From: Chara braunii
Lineage: Eukaryota > Streptophyta > Charophyceae > Charales > Characeae
Length of the DNA: 38,006 nt
Reading direction: 5' to 3'
Assembly (NCBI GenBank): GCA_003427395.1
Contig: BFEA01000119.1
Span: 1,331,659-1,369,664, forward strand
In this document: piece by piece, positions 28,849 to 38,006 of the stretch
Position numbering within the stretch: position 1 is the first letter of the stretch
Layout of the letters: every line of letters starts with the position of its first letter
Made by a program: the position numbers and the translations under genes
Notes under the pieces: generated by a model
Databases searched by the model: none
The model's input: only the letters and a program-made list of their open reading frames with translations
Told to the model about the DNA's origin: nothing

Positions 28849-30848
28849 GAAGCAGTGCCAGAACTGCTGGCCACATTGCTACCCTGGGAAGCGGAGGAGG
28901 CCGGCGCCTGCCCCATCGTAGGCGGGATCTTTTTTGTCACTTTCCTGTTTCGGCACTTGAACTGGTTATGACCATATTGGCCACAGTGAATACAAGCCAC
29001 ACGGAAGTAACGATCTCTCCACACGTCCTCGGTAGGCCCCGCTTTCTCCCATGGAGGAGCACTGGGGTCTACTTGACTCCTTGATCGGGAACCTCCACAG
29101 TGTCTACCGGTCGCCTTACCTTTTTGAACCGAGGTAGCGACTGCTCCACCCCTTAAAGCTTTTGCACTACCTAACTTTGATCCTACTCCCAACTGGAAAT
29201 CGTCGCTGAACTCTATGGTAGAACCATCGTTATCGACGAACATATTATGCCCCTTAGCCTTCCAGTTAGGAGGCAGTGCCTTCTTCCTACCATCCGTAGT
29301 GGGTTAGTGCTCATGCCCGATCTTGGCCTCTAGATCAAGAGCCTTCTTGCTGAACGAGGGGAAGTTGTGAACTATGATCATAGCCTCACTTGCCATATGA
29401 TTCCTGAGCTCTATGGGGAGACACCTCAAGTAAGTGGTAAGTAAGACCTGGGGGTCGTAGCGCACTCCAGGATCACAGATCAGATGCTCAACCGCTTCCG
29501 TGACATCCTTTACTAACCTGAACTTTCTTGAGCTCAGGGTCAATATCGCGTCGGTGGCCTTTTGAGCCTCCTGCGGATCATGCCACCTTTCTTCCACCAG
29601 CTTGAGGAAATCATCCAATTTTTGGGTGACTGCCCAAGCGTGGAAGTCATGACCGTACCCCTGTAACTGCACATACCCACTTAACCACCTTGCTGCACTC
29701 CCCTCCAGATAGGAGGCAGCCACAAGCACTTCCTCGTGAGGCAAGGTTAACTTGTACTTCACATAGACTGGCACCAACCTCAACCAGGTGTCGAGGTCCT
29801 CACCCTTCTTATCTCCTGAGAAGGGTTTCGGTGATGCGATAACAGTCTTTGGAACCTACTATCCTTGTCCCGGTGCCTGCGCAAACCAGGTTGTGGAATT
29901 TGCGGTGCAGGTTGCTGCACTTGCTGCTGCGCTCGCTGCGAAACGGCAGGTTGCCCTGATACGGCAGTTTGCAACAGAGGTTGGGAGAACATTGTCTGAA
30001 CAAGGAACCTGCACACTAGGACCTGCTGAGAACCCGTCTGTCAAAGGCATACCATGGTGGGAAGCGGCCTGTACCGATACCGGAGAAAGCGTAGATGGGA
30101 CTACCCTGATTACCGGCGGGACAAAAGGAGGAGGTTGTACCACGAGCCAGGCACCTGGCCCAGATGGTGATGGTGTAACTTGAACTAGCCCGAACAGCAC
30201 GGCCAGGCTCCTCTGAATGTCTTGCAAGAGTGATGTATGGTAGTCCTGCATCTCCACTACATCTAGCAAGACTGTCCTCACGGTCCTTACATCGTCATCC
30301 ATGTTTGTCAGGTCCATCTCTAACTCCCTGATGTCCGCTTCTCTCCGTTGCATCCTCGCTCTACGTCTAATCATTCTCTCCTTCTCTGCCTGTATCTCAT
30401 CTAATGCCTGTTGTAGTTGTGCTTCGTGAGCGCTTGCTCGCTGAATGGGGACCTCCTCGGGAGTCGACACAAATTGCTGACTAGCCATCACACCACCGGA
30501 CCGACTCTCGGTCTGTGCGATCGTTGCACCTACAGCCCCTGAACTACTAGCCTGGGAACTTTGTTGCGTCCCAAAGCTACTCACTTGAGAGCCCTGTTGT
30601 GCAGAAGTGGCCATTTCAACCACTGAAGCAGCTGTCTCTCTTGCGAAAGCCCTGCTTGCCTCTACGTCCATATCCCTCCTCTGTTGACGCTGGCTTTCGC
30701 TAGCCTGTCTGAACAGAAGGCGGTCTCCCTCGGCCCCTAAAGCTACGTGGACCAACGGGAGTCTACGGCTTGACGAACGCAAGATCCGATCGTCCGAACA
30801 GGGTCCTCCATGTCGCTCATATGCTACAGCATTGTGCAATGTCTGCAC
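28827..30848 (-). pseudogene. gag: Element E3: Gag with frameshifts and stops
   Basis: From ATG 30848: a basic N-terminus, a Gln/Ser-rich region and a coiled coil (QLQQALDEIQAEKERMIRRR), then LLDVVEMQDYHTSLLQDIQR. A Pro/Val/Gln-rich linker shifts frame at about 30010 and returns before about 29870, where a TAG occurs. The capsid follows: VIASPKPFSGDKKGEDLDTW, LVAASYLEGSAARWLSGYVQ, VEERWHDPQEAQKATDAI, VLLTTYLRCLPIELRNHM, FPSFSKKALDLEAKIG. After a stop near 29304 come an acidic patch and the intact CCHC knuckle CIHCGQYGHNQFKC. It is a less decayed paralogue of the E2 Gag. All main blocks lie in one frame, so the damage is limited. Confidence 0.9.
28842..28848 (-). promoter_or_regulatory. -1 frameshift slippery heptamer (E3 gag/pol)
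   Basis: The minus strand reads G_GGA_AAC in Gag phase (TCG GGA AAC ACT), 12 bases before the Gag stop TAG (28829-28827). The -1 frame GGG AAA CAC is open into the protease. Conserved with E2 (15675-15681). Confidence 0.72.
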
Positions 30849-32086
30849 TAGGACACACTCGGCTGCCTACCATAGAGTAGTGCTCAGACCGATTTAAAAT
30901 AATAAAATTAATTAATCGATGACATTGTCAGAGAATACACAATTGGGTCCAACATGTAAGTCCAAATTCCTACAAACGAAACTATTTTACTCGACTAGTC
31001 CGCGAACAGAAAGCAAATAAGCAGAATCAGAAAGTTCTACCTATGTTGTATGTCAGATGTGTTAATGGTTGTACATCTAACTAATCAAAATAAAAATAGA
31101 ATCATTTGTATGGCTGTTTGCAAAGTGGAATTGTCCCCGAACTTATCACTTGAAATCTACCCCTCCCTCAGTTCTTCTTGATGTCAATTGACATCAGCGT
31201 TCCTGAGCAATCCAAATAGCGTGCGTGTCTAAAGGTGTGCACACGCCCCACCCCTGTGCCCCAAGCCAATGCTGACCTAACCAGCCCTGCACCATGTTTA
31301 CCCTCGCGTGCAGCGAGCCTTACACCGACCGATTGGCTGATCAAGAGGCAGTTTAAGGACGGCCCCCAATGTCCTCATGAATTATTTAACGTCGCAAACA
31401 GGAGGACGATCACAACCAATGGATGGTACCCCGCCGGTATTTATTTATAGACGTACGGTTCTTGTCTCCCCTGTAGGGCTGGCATGCCCCTCATGACCGA
31501 TCTATAGCGCAGCTGGCAGACAAAGGACAAAGCAGCAAAGCATGCACGCTCTACTCCTGGTGGGTTGGCACGGTGAATGTGACCCAGTGCTTCGTCCACG
31601 ACCCTTCAGATGGCAACACCCTCTCCTTCCAGATGCTCCATGTGAACAATGCCGACTTTCAAGGTTGAGCGCACTCGACTCCTCACATGAGAGGACTCTC
31701 AAGACAGAACACATCCTCACGGTAAGAAGTGTCAAAGAGAGTCGATAAGGTTAAGAGCAACATACCTCAAAATACCTGCCCCCAACCACAGATATTCTCA
31801 CCAAATGACCTGACGTCGATTGTGATGGCCAATCTTTGCCTCAGCACAACCAGCATTATACCGCCGTTCCACCTCAACATCAATCGCACATCAGATAGTT
31901 CTCATCACACTGCGAAACGCCCAACACCACCTCTCAGCCTTCCTGGCGATACCCCTCTCCACATGGGTTGCCTGCTTCCCTTCGCCCTCCTCACTGCACG
32001 CTACCCATAGTCGCTCACCCAGCTAACAGCGTGGATGCACCGCAAAAGGAGAAGACAAGCGCCAGATTAGCGCAACGTACCACATT
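30849..32086 (-). other. Untranslated leader of element E3
   Basis: Aligns in order with the E2 leader (17500-18717): A/T-rich part (about 30890-31130), then GTGTCTAAAGGTGTGCACAC, GAATTATTTAACGTCGCAAAC and CTGCCCCCAACCACAGATAT. No gene is supported. Confidence 0.6.
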
Positions 32087-32096
32087 TCTGAAACCA
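32087..32096 (-). other. Degenerate primer-binding site of E3
   Basis: The minus strand reads TGGTTTCAGA, a near match to the plant PBS TGGTATCAGAGC, at the position homologous to the intact E2 PBS and three bases after ...CTTGCA. Confidence 0.6.
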
Positions 32097-32099
32097 AAA

Positions 32100-32982
32100 T
32101 GCAAGGAAAATGAGTGATAGCCAATTCCAGAAACCAAGCAGCATCATACACATGAAACCAGATAGTCTTGACCTCGAACCAAAAGCAGAATTGCAACTCG
32201 AGTTCCACCAAATAAGAGCACAACAAAAGCTCACAAGTGACAATGTTGGAATAGTCTCATCACCATCAACAATGAACCAATGTCGAATCCCTACCTGGCG
32301 CTCAGCGCCCAGACTACGAATGGCAGATCCTATCTAGCCTATCTACAATGTCGCTGGTGACGTCAACAGCTTCCCGAAGTACGCGCAGATCTCGGCCAAT
32401 GTCGTTCGCCTCAAGCACCAGGTATGTCTCACGCTTCACTCACAACCTCGATCCCCCACACAGATGCCACATGCACCCAAGGACCACCATGTGCCCCATC
32501 CAGCTATGCACAGACCAGCTCGGCTATGGCCGCCTGCATCCTCCCTGCTCGCCCGTGAGCGCATAGGCACTTGCAAGCAAATAGCGTGGCAGCGCTGGCG
32601 CAGCATGCAGCAAGTGCCTGAATCTCCAGCCCGCAGACAGGCCCTTTCCTTATGGAATGAGGCTGCCAGTCGTGGGCTGCCTGGCTGGCCTGGGCCTCCC
32701 CACGGAAACTTCCGGTAGGCCCCAAGTGGCTGAGCCCCTGTCTCGGGGAATCTTCCACAGGGCCTGGGGTGGTTACCCGTGTCCAACTGCCAGCGGCCTG
32801 TGTTCAGCTCATGCCCTGTGTCTGGCCCAGGGCCTGCCTCGATACATTTAGAAAGCGGCAGGCAGGGCCTGGACTTACTCAACCAACTGGCGCTGCGCAA
32901 CTGCCTGAATTTCCCAGCTGCGTCAAAACCCAAAAATAGGCCTCTCGTCATTTGTCAGGCCCGCCTTCACATAGGGCGGCCG
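32100..32982 (-). mobile_element. 5' LTR of element E3 (family Y)
   Basis: Minus strand from the GC hairpin CCGCCCTATGTGAAGGCGGG (about 32980-32959) to ...CCTTGCA (32100). Homologous along its length to the E2 LTR; shared phrases include AACTTCCGGTAGGCCCC and GCAACTGCCTGAA. The 5'-terminal TG is degraded. Confidence 0.75.
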
Positions 32983-33120
32983 TACTTGCTGAAACAGGGC
33001 CCAGTAGGGCTTACCGAGGCCTTGGGCCTCGCACTTCACTCATGTCTGAAGTATACATATTTAATTCTATTTTTAGCATATTGCGAGGATTTGACCCCTC
33101 GGCAGTGTTGGGAAAGGCCT

Positions 33121-33281
33121 TGCCCGCCCTAAGTGAAGGCGGGCCTGCCAATATGTGCCAAGGCCTGGGTACAAGCCGGTGTGATCACCCTAAAGGGGTC
33201 ATATATGTGCGGGGTATGATCCCTCGCGGGGCCCTTAACAGATATGCACATGTTCTGGGCAGTGGCCCTCAGCAAGCCCTG
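33121..33281 (+). mobile_element. Family Y LTR 5' fragment and flank
   Basis: TGCCCGCCCTAAGTGAAGGCGGGCC at 33121-33145 is the family Y LTR start, but similarity fades within tens of bases. The following stretch (about 33200-33281, ATGTTCTGGGCAGTGGCCCTCAGCAAGC) recurs at 34217-34288 before the next LTR. Confidence 0.6.
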
Positions 33282-34213
33282 TGGCCGCCCTAAGTGAAGG
33301 CGGGCCTGAATATTCACAAGAGGCCAAGATTTGACGTTTTTTCCATATGTGGGTATGAGACAGTCGCAGCATACCAGTTGGTTACAGAGCAACATGAGCC
33401 TCTCCAGGCTCTTTCCAGAAGTTGCAGCCTCCACAGGCAGTTGAGGCAGGGCCACGTACAGTTAAGGCCCTTGGCGTGTGCTTTCAGAGGCCGACACATC
33501 ATACAACAGCCACGGACCAATGAAATTGCAGCATTGTCAGCACATAGTGGCCGTGAGCCAATGAGATCACAGAGAACATGTGGAGACCCGTGGACTGCCT
33601 GGACGTGCCCAACTGTAAAGGGCCCAGGCCCGTAACTCCAACTGGGCCTGGGCGCAGGCACTGAGGCCCGGAAGCTACTGGATGCTCACCCAGCCAGGAC
33701 CAACGAAGCTGCCGGCTGGGTCGCACGCACGGGCGCCGGGGTGTGAGGTGCACTGCTGGGCAGTGGGCGTACGGCAGCCATAGCCGGGCTGCTGGGCACA
33801 GGTCTGGATGGCGATGGTGGTCTTTGGGTGTTGAGGAAGCACACTGTGGGAAGTCAGGGGTGATGAGGAGAGACAAGATACATACCTGGTGCTTGAGGGA
33901 GGTCAGCTATGGTGTTGACGTCATGTACATTGGTCTTCAAAGTCGAAGTCAGCCTGTTGCGTGAACGCTGGTGTAGTAGGATAGGCGAGTAGTGTAGGCT
34001 GGCCGCAGGGCGCCAGACAGAGTAGGAACGACATTGGATACGGTGTTGGTGTGGCCTGAGGGCTTCGACATTGGCTCGTGAGTTCACTGTGTTGCTCTTA
34101 TCTGGATGGAATCTCGGTGCATTTGTGCTCTCTTCTTGTACATGACTACTTGGACATCTGTGTTATTTCGCAATTTGGTTTTCTGTATATCGCTCTTGCT
34201 CATATTCCTTGCA
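33282..34213 (+). mobile_element. Solo LTR, family Y, copy 1 of tandem pair
   Basis: Starts TGGCCGCCCTAAGTGAAGGC, ends ATTCCTTGCA. Plus orientation, opposite to E2/E3. No PBS follows (TTATGTGAGG), so it is a solo LTR or part of a duplicated block. It is diverged but collinear with 34289-35280. Confidence 0.72.
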
Positions 34214-34288
34214 TTATGTGAGGAACGAGCCCTCACGGGGCCCTATCAGACATCACATGTTCTGGGCAGAGGCCCCCAGCAAGCCGAG

Positions 34289-35280
34289 TGCCCGCCCTAG
34301 TGAAGGCAGGCCTGAATATTCATCAAAAGCCAAAATTCGACATTTTCATATGTGGGTATTCAGGCTCTTGCAGCACGTCAGTTGGTTGAGTGGAAGCGTG
34401 AGCCTCACTAAGCTGCGTCGTACAGTTAGCCCAGGCCTAGGCAGTTGCGCCTGGGCACATATACACAAAGCAGGGCCGATACATCGTGAAGCGGCCAGCA
34501 GCTTATGCAAAAGCAGTACTGTCGACGCACCTACCCCGGGGCCCTGCACAAATGCAGCAAACATCCGTGCCCAACTGTAAAGGGGCCAGGCCCTCAACTG
34601 TAGCCTCGGGCCTGGACGCAGGGACTGAGGCCCAACCGGACGCTACTGGAAGCTTCCAGCCAGGCCACACGCAGCATCCAGGAGGCTGCCACTTCCATAT
34701 AGGAAGTAAGGCAGCCCAGACCAGGCATTCTGGCCTGCGTAGGCAATGCAGAAGTGCTGCCGCGCTACTGCTTGATGCTGCACTGCGGCCAAGGGCGTTG
34801 ACGGGGCGCGTAGAGGTGACGTGGGGCGCTACAGGGCAGCGGGGCGCAGGCAGCCATAGCCGGGCTGCTGGGCACCAGGGGGTAATGCGGGCGATCTGGT
34901 GGTCTTCAGGGAAGGAGGCGAGTGTGGGGTAATCAAGGTCTGATTGAGGGTGACAAGATACGCACCTGGTACATGAAGAAAGGTCGGCTATGGTGTTGAC
35001 AGGCATGTACATTGGTCTTCGAGAGTCAAAGTGAGCCTGTTGCGTGAACACAGCTGTAGGTAGGATAGTCGGGTAGAGTAGGCTGGGCGCTGGGCGCCAG
35101 ACAGAGAGGAGTGACTTTGGATATTGTGTTGGTGTGGCCTACGGGCTTGAACATTGGCCAATTACTTCATTGTATTGCTCTATATGGATGGTTCCTCGGT
35201 GCATTTGTACTCTCTGCTTGGACACGACTACTCGGACATCTGTGTGATTTCGCAACTTGGTTTTACTCATATTCGTTGCA
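34289..35280 (+). mobile_element. Solo LTR, family Y, copy 2 of tandem pair
   Basis: Starts TGCCCGCCCTAGTGAAGGCA, ends ATTCGTTGCA, with no PBS after it. With its 75-bp upstream flank it forms a ~1.07-kb tandem duplication with copy 1. Shared sequence includes GCAGCCATAGCCGGGCTGCT and GACGGGCATGTACATTGGTC-like phrases. Confidence 0.72.
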
Positions 35281-35508
35281 ATTATGTTTACCTACTTGAT
35301 TTTTACTTTGACCGCAGAAGGGCTGAGTCAACGCAGGTCAGAGTAAGGGGAGGGTAGAGCCAATGAAGGTCACAGGAGGGGGGACAGTCAACCCAGGTCC
35401 TTTCCTGGACAGAGAGCGGACAACAGACATGCACTTCTGTTAATGGTGCTTCATACAAACTCGATCAGTCATGTCTGCACTATTCAAGATCCGGATTCAG
35501 GGAACTAT
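35281..35508. other. No recognisable gene
   Basis: Purine-rich stretch with repeated GTCAACCCAGGTC/GTCAACGCAGGTC phrases (about 35328 and 35387). Nothing coding. Confidence 0.5.
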
Positions 35509-35803
35509 AACTTTTTAGACTGAACTCCACACGTAATTGCGGTCAGATATTAAATCAATCCTCTTTTGCTAGGGGAACTGCGCCCCTGGTCCCGGTCCTA
35601 CTCATTGAGGCAATTTTTGGCATACTCACACTAGAACTTTTTAGACTGAACTCCAAACGTAATTGCGGTCAGATGCGTCCTTGATTCAAGTCAGATACAT
35701 CCAGGAAAGTCTTAGTGTGGGTATGCCCTCAGGCTCTTAAATCAATCCTCTTTTGCTAGGGGAACTGCGCCCCTGGTCCCGGTCCTACTCATTGAGGCAA
35801 TTT
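35509..35803 (+). repeat. Interleaved direct repeats A-B...A...B
   Basis: A (40 bp, one mismatch) lies at 35509-35548 and 35635-35674. B (67 bp, identical) lies at 35550-35616 and 35737-35803. The first copy has A and B adjacent; in the second they are separated by 62 bp. The spacer carries AGTGTGGGTATGCC, an inverted near-copy of GGCATACTCACACT located between B1 and A2. B contains the hairpin AGGGGaactgcgCCCCT. Confidence 0.93.
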
Positions 35804-35868
35804 AAAAAGAAAAAATCGTAATGTTTAAATCGATATATCTTATGGAGTACGCTCAAATCAAAATCAGT

Positions 35869-36651
35869 ATATATATCGTCACAAAAATATCAGAGCGCAA
35901 AAGCGGAAAAAACAAAAAGAAACAAGAAAGATATCAATTCATTTTTTATCTTCTTACTTACAACTCCCCCTGTTCAAAACCTCTTGCGTACAAGGCCGCC
36001 CACGTAGGTGTAGGTTGAGTTGCGGCTGCCCCCACCCCCGTGTGTCATATCGACCCACTTGCACACAGCCAAAAGGCAAGGAGGCAAAGAAAGAGGAAGG
36101 GAACAGCCAAATATAACAAAACAGGTGGAACAAACATAAACAAATCCGAGATGACAAGTCCCACATGCAAGCACCGCCTCCTCCGTCACAGGCCAAACGA
36201 CGGGACAAGACCAACCAGGATATCAAAACACCCTTGCCTGCAAACAAACAATCCCAGATAACAAATATATATATCGTCACAGAGATATCAGAGCGCAAAG
36301 GCCAAAAAGACAGAAGGAAAAAAAAAAAAAAAATCAATTCGTTTTTTATCTTCTTCCTTACAACTCCCCCTGTTCAGAACCTCTTGCGTACAAGGCCGCC
36401 CACGTGGATGTACATTGAGCGGCGGCTGCCCCCACCCCCGTGTGTCATATCGACCCACTTGCACACAGCCAAAAGGCACATAGGCAAAGAAAGAGGCATA
36501 TAACAAAAAAAGGGGAAACAAGCATAAACAAATCCTAGATGACAAGTCCCACATGCAAGCACCGCCCCCACCCTCACAGGCCAAACGACGGGACAAGACC
36601 AACCAGGATATCAAAACACCCTTGCCTGCAAAAGAAATCCCAGATAACAAA
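35869..36651 (+). repeat. ~390-bp tandem duplication
   Basis: Copy 1 35869-36266 and copy 2 36267-36651 both start ATATATATCGTCACA and run in parallel through CAACTCCCCCTGTTC, TGCGTACAAGGCCGCCCACG, TGCCCCCACCCCCGTGTGTC and ACACCCTTGCCTGCAAA. A/T-rich at the left of each unit, C-rich in the middle. Parallel frames in the two copies only mirror the DNA duplication. Confidence 0.92.
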
Positions 36652-36753
36652 CCATTCGTGCTCGCCAGCGTAGGCACTCTATCCATATGGTTTCGCCGTA
36701 TGCTTCGCTGGTCTAAACTGAAATACTGGGACACCACCATCGTCAAAAAGACA

Positions 36754-36802
36754 GGGTTCAGCCTCTTGATGAGTCGGTGAAACTCCGACGAAACAGTCTG
36801 TC
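36754..36802 (+). ncRNA. Damaged hammerhead domain (plus arm)
   Basis: Stem-loop I GGGTTCAGCCTC is followed by TTGATGA where CTGATGA is required (the invariant C3 is U). Stem II GTCGG/CCGAC and GAAACAG are intact. The position of the cleavage triplet reads GAC instead of GUC. It is expected to be catalytically dead. Confidence 0.7.
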
Positions 36803-36849
36803 ACAGCCCTCGTTTGCTGTCCTCTTCTCCCTCTCTGCCTACGGCTGAG

Positions 36850-36896
36850 ACACTGTTTCGTCGGAATTTCGCCGACTCATCAGGAGGCTGAACCCT
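36850..36896 (-). ncRNA. Damaged hammerhead domain (minus arm)
   Basis: The core CTGATGA, stem II GTCGG/CCGAC (loop CGAAATT) and GAAAC are intact. The sequence before stem-loop I reads ...GTGTAG, so no GUC site and no stem III partner is present. It is probably inactive unless supplied with a site in trans. Confidence 0.7.
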
Positions 36897-37030
36897 CTAC
36901 ACCCATAATGATACTGAAAGTCATAATCCTCCTTACCCCCGGCTGCAGTTAAGCATCAATGACTGGCCAACAACTGATAGATACCCTTAGGTGGCGGTTG
37001 AACCGTGGGCAGAGAGGGGGAAGAACACAC

Positions 37031-37092
37031 ACTGTTTCGTCGAACGTGACAACGAACTGTTTCGTAGAATTCACCGAAACATCAATCAGGAT
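37031..37092 (-). ncRNA. Degenerate hammerhead-like remnants
   Basis: The minus strand contains CCTGATTGATG...CGGTGAATTC...ACGAAACAG (about 37090-37055) and a second GACGAAACAGTGTG (about 37044-37031). They resemble the blocks at 36850-36883, but stem II no longer pairs. They look like eroded copies of the same repeat. Confidence 0.45.
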
Positions 37093-37122
37093 TAAAAAAC
37101 TCTCCTCCACAGTCTGAAGACA

Positions 37123-37137
37123 CCCCCCCCCCCCCCC
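37123..37137 (+). repeat. C15 homopolymer
   Basis: Fifteen consecutive C. The length is likely uncertain in the assembly. Confidence 0.9.
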
Positions 37138-37171
37138 GAACCAAACAGATTTGATTATATTCGCAATATAT

Positions 37172-37199
37172 TAATTAGTAATTAGGTAATTACTAATTA
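37172..37199. repeat. 28-bp A/T palindrome
   Basis: Perfect 13-bp arms (TAATTAGTAATTA / TAATTACTAATTA) around GG, in an A/T-rich stretch. Confidence 0.85.
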
Positions 37200-37930
37200 C
37201 TAGTCGATTAAATATTAATCTTATGCTTGAAACGATAATTCCTCCAACCTTAACCCCAATTCCAGGTTGACATCAACACGTCTCCCGCGCCTGACACGCT
37301 ACCGTCTTCTCCCGATTAGAATGCACACATTATCGCTGTTATGAGGACTGAAATTTGCCCCAAATACAGCTATAGCGACCGTGCATTCTATTCGGGGGGC
37401 CAATAGACGCTACCAGGTGGGTTACCAACCACTGCCAATACAGTATCCGTGACAAAAATCAGGGCACAGGCTAATCACCCCCCTCACCCACCCACTCACA
37501 CCACACGGAAGACTTTACAGACTGTAGGTAGGTTCACATACCCCTCACCCTGCCAACCCATCCCCCCGACGCACACACACACCACCATCAAAAGACAGTC
37601 CACACCCTCCCCCACCATATACACACCCCCTACCGTCAAAAGGCAGACTCACCTACCCACCCACCTCCACCCATCCAGACACAGACACACCGCTGGCTAT
37701 CAAGGAACAGCATGATCCCGACCTAATGATGATCCCGACCACTGCCGCTGTAAACACCTAACCGGAGAACCGTTCCAGCCAGCTAGCAAAGCCATGTATA
37801 TCTTCTTTAACTATTAATTTATGTATTATTGTAAAATATAAGGACATGATAAATTACTAATAACAAATGCAACATGTCCTCATTGACTCTTTGCCCTCCT
37901 GCAGTCTTCTTGCGGCTTGAACTCCACGAC

Positions 37931-37931
<1 letters not shown>
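37200..37931. other. No recognisable gene; C/A-rich segment
   Basis: Contains a CACCC/CCACC-rich strand-asymmetric segment at about 37470-37690 with repeated CACATACCCC-, ATCAAAAGACAG- and GTCAAAAGGCAG-type phrases, and an A/T-rich segment at about 37795-37875. The C/A-rich open frame there is low-complexity and not credible. Confidence 0.5.

Positions 37932-38006
<75 letters not shown>
37932..38006 (+). repeat. (CT)n microsatellite at scaffold end
   Basis: Seventy-five bases of CT repeat run to the last base of the window. Confidence 0.97.

Larger units (their letters stand above)
36753..36896. repeat. Inverted pair of hammerhead-like domains
   Basis: 45-bp arms 36753-36797 and 36852-36896 are reverse complements except for three positions, around a 54-bp spacer. 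Each arm holds the hammerhead stem-loop I, core, stem II and GAAACAG block of the 838-900 ribozyme. Confidence 0.92.

Noticed and set aside
35954-36746. Similar minus-strand frames in the two copies of the tandem duplication (GKGVLISWLVLSRRLAC)
   Set aside because: The similarity follows from the DNA duplication. Both frames are short and low in coding character, so it is not evidence of a gene.
37449-37715. His/Pro/Thr-rich open frame
   Set aside because: It arises from C/A-rich low-complexity DNA, with no start context or recognisable domain.

Overview
This is a eukaryotic, repeat-saturated scaffold, probably a whole scaffold because both ends are (CT)n low-complexity sequence. I see no bacterial operon, no rRNA or tRNA gene, and only one short stretch that looks like a host exon. 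Everything else recognisable is transposable-element sequence: at least four Ty3/gypsy-type LTR retrotransposons on both strands, many tandem duplications, and hammerhead-ribozyme sequences near both ends. The retroelement primer-binding sites match a plant-type initiator-tRNA-Met 3' end, chromodomain-bearing and coiled-coil-Gag Ty3 elements dominate, and intron-like AG/GT signals flank the one host-like exon. I infer a green-lineage host, most likely a streptophyte alga of the Chara type. That is an inference from overall resemblance, not a proof.

Layout. 1-72: assembly artefact (mate-pair junction adapter, with bases 1-34 copied from 8557-8590). 73-1437: pyrimidine and GA repeats, a minus-strand type III hammerhead ribozyme (838-900), a large hairpin and a degenerate tandem repeat. 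1438-5509: minus-strand element E1 (RT fragment, protease, Gag, leader, PBS). 5510-9181: putative LTR sequence, a minus-strand CCHC/coiled-coil reading frame and a small TATA-led plus-strand ORF. 9182-15499: plus-strand element P1 (5' LTR with TATA box, PBS, assembly gap, W-box-rich leader, Gag, protease, RT, RNase H), cut off at about 15500 where it meets a minus-strand element. 15505-19734: element E2 (protease stub, Gag, leader, PBS, LTR). 19747-22740: intergenic DNA with a candidate host exon and several minisatellites. 22741-28398: chromovirus C1 on the minus strand (5' LTR fragment, PBS, GAY-repeat block, RT, RNase H, integrase, chromodomain, PPT, 3' LTR), with a foreign solo LTR nested in its 3' LTR. 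28429-32982: element E3, a paralogue of E2. 33121-35280: two tandem plus-strand solo LTRs of the E2/E3 family. 35281-38006: interleaved repeats, a tandem duplication of about 390 bp, an inverted pair of damaged hammerhead domains, palindromes and terminal (CT)n.

How it works together. None of the elements is intact: every Gag or Pol frame carries nonsense codons or frameshifts. Three of them (E1, E2, E3) keep the same Gag-to-Pol arrangement, a G_GGA_AAR/C slippery heptamer at the end of Gag with protease open in the -1 frame. Four elements use the same PBS variant, TGGTATCGGAGC. The most interesting object is the hammerhead at 838-900. It has a complete catalytic core, an 11-bp stem III, a GUC cleavage site and complementary loops 1 and 2, and three damaged relatives lie at the other end of the scaffold. 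This suggests a dispersed retrozyme-like family.
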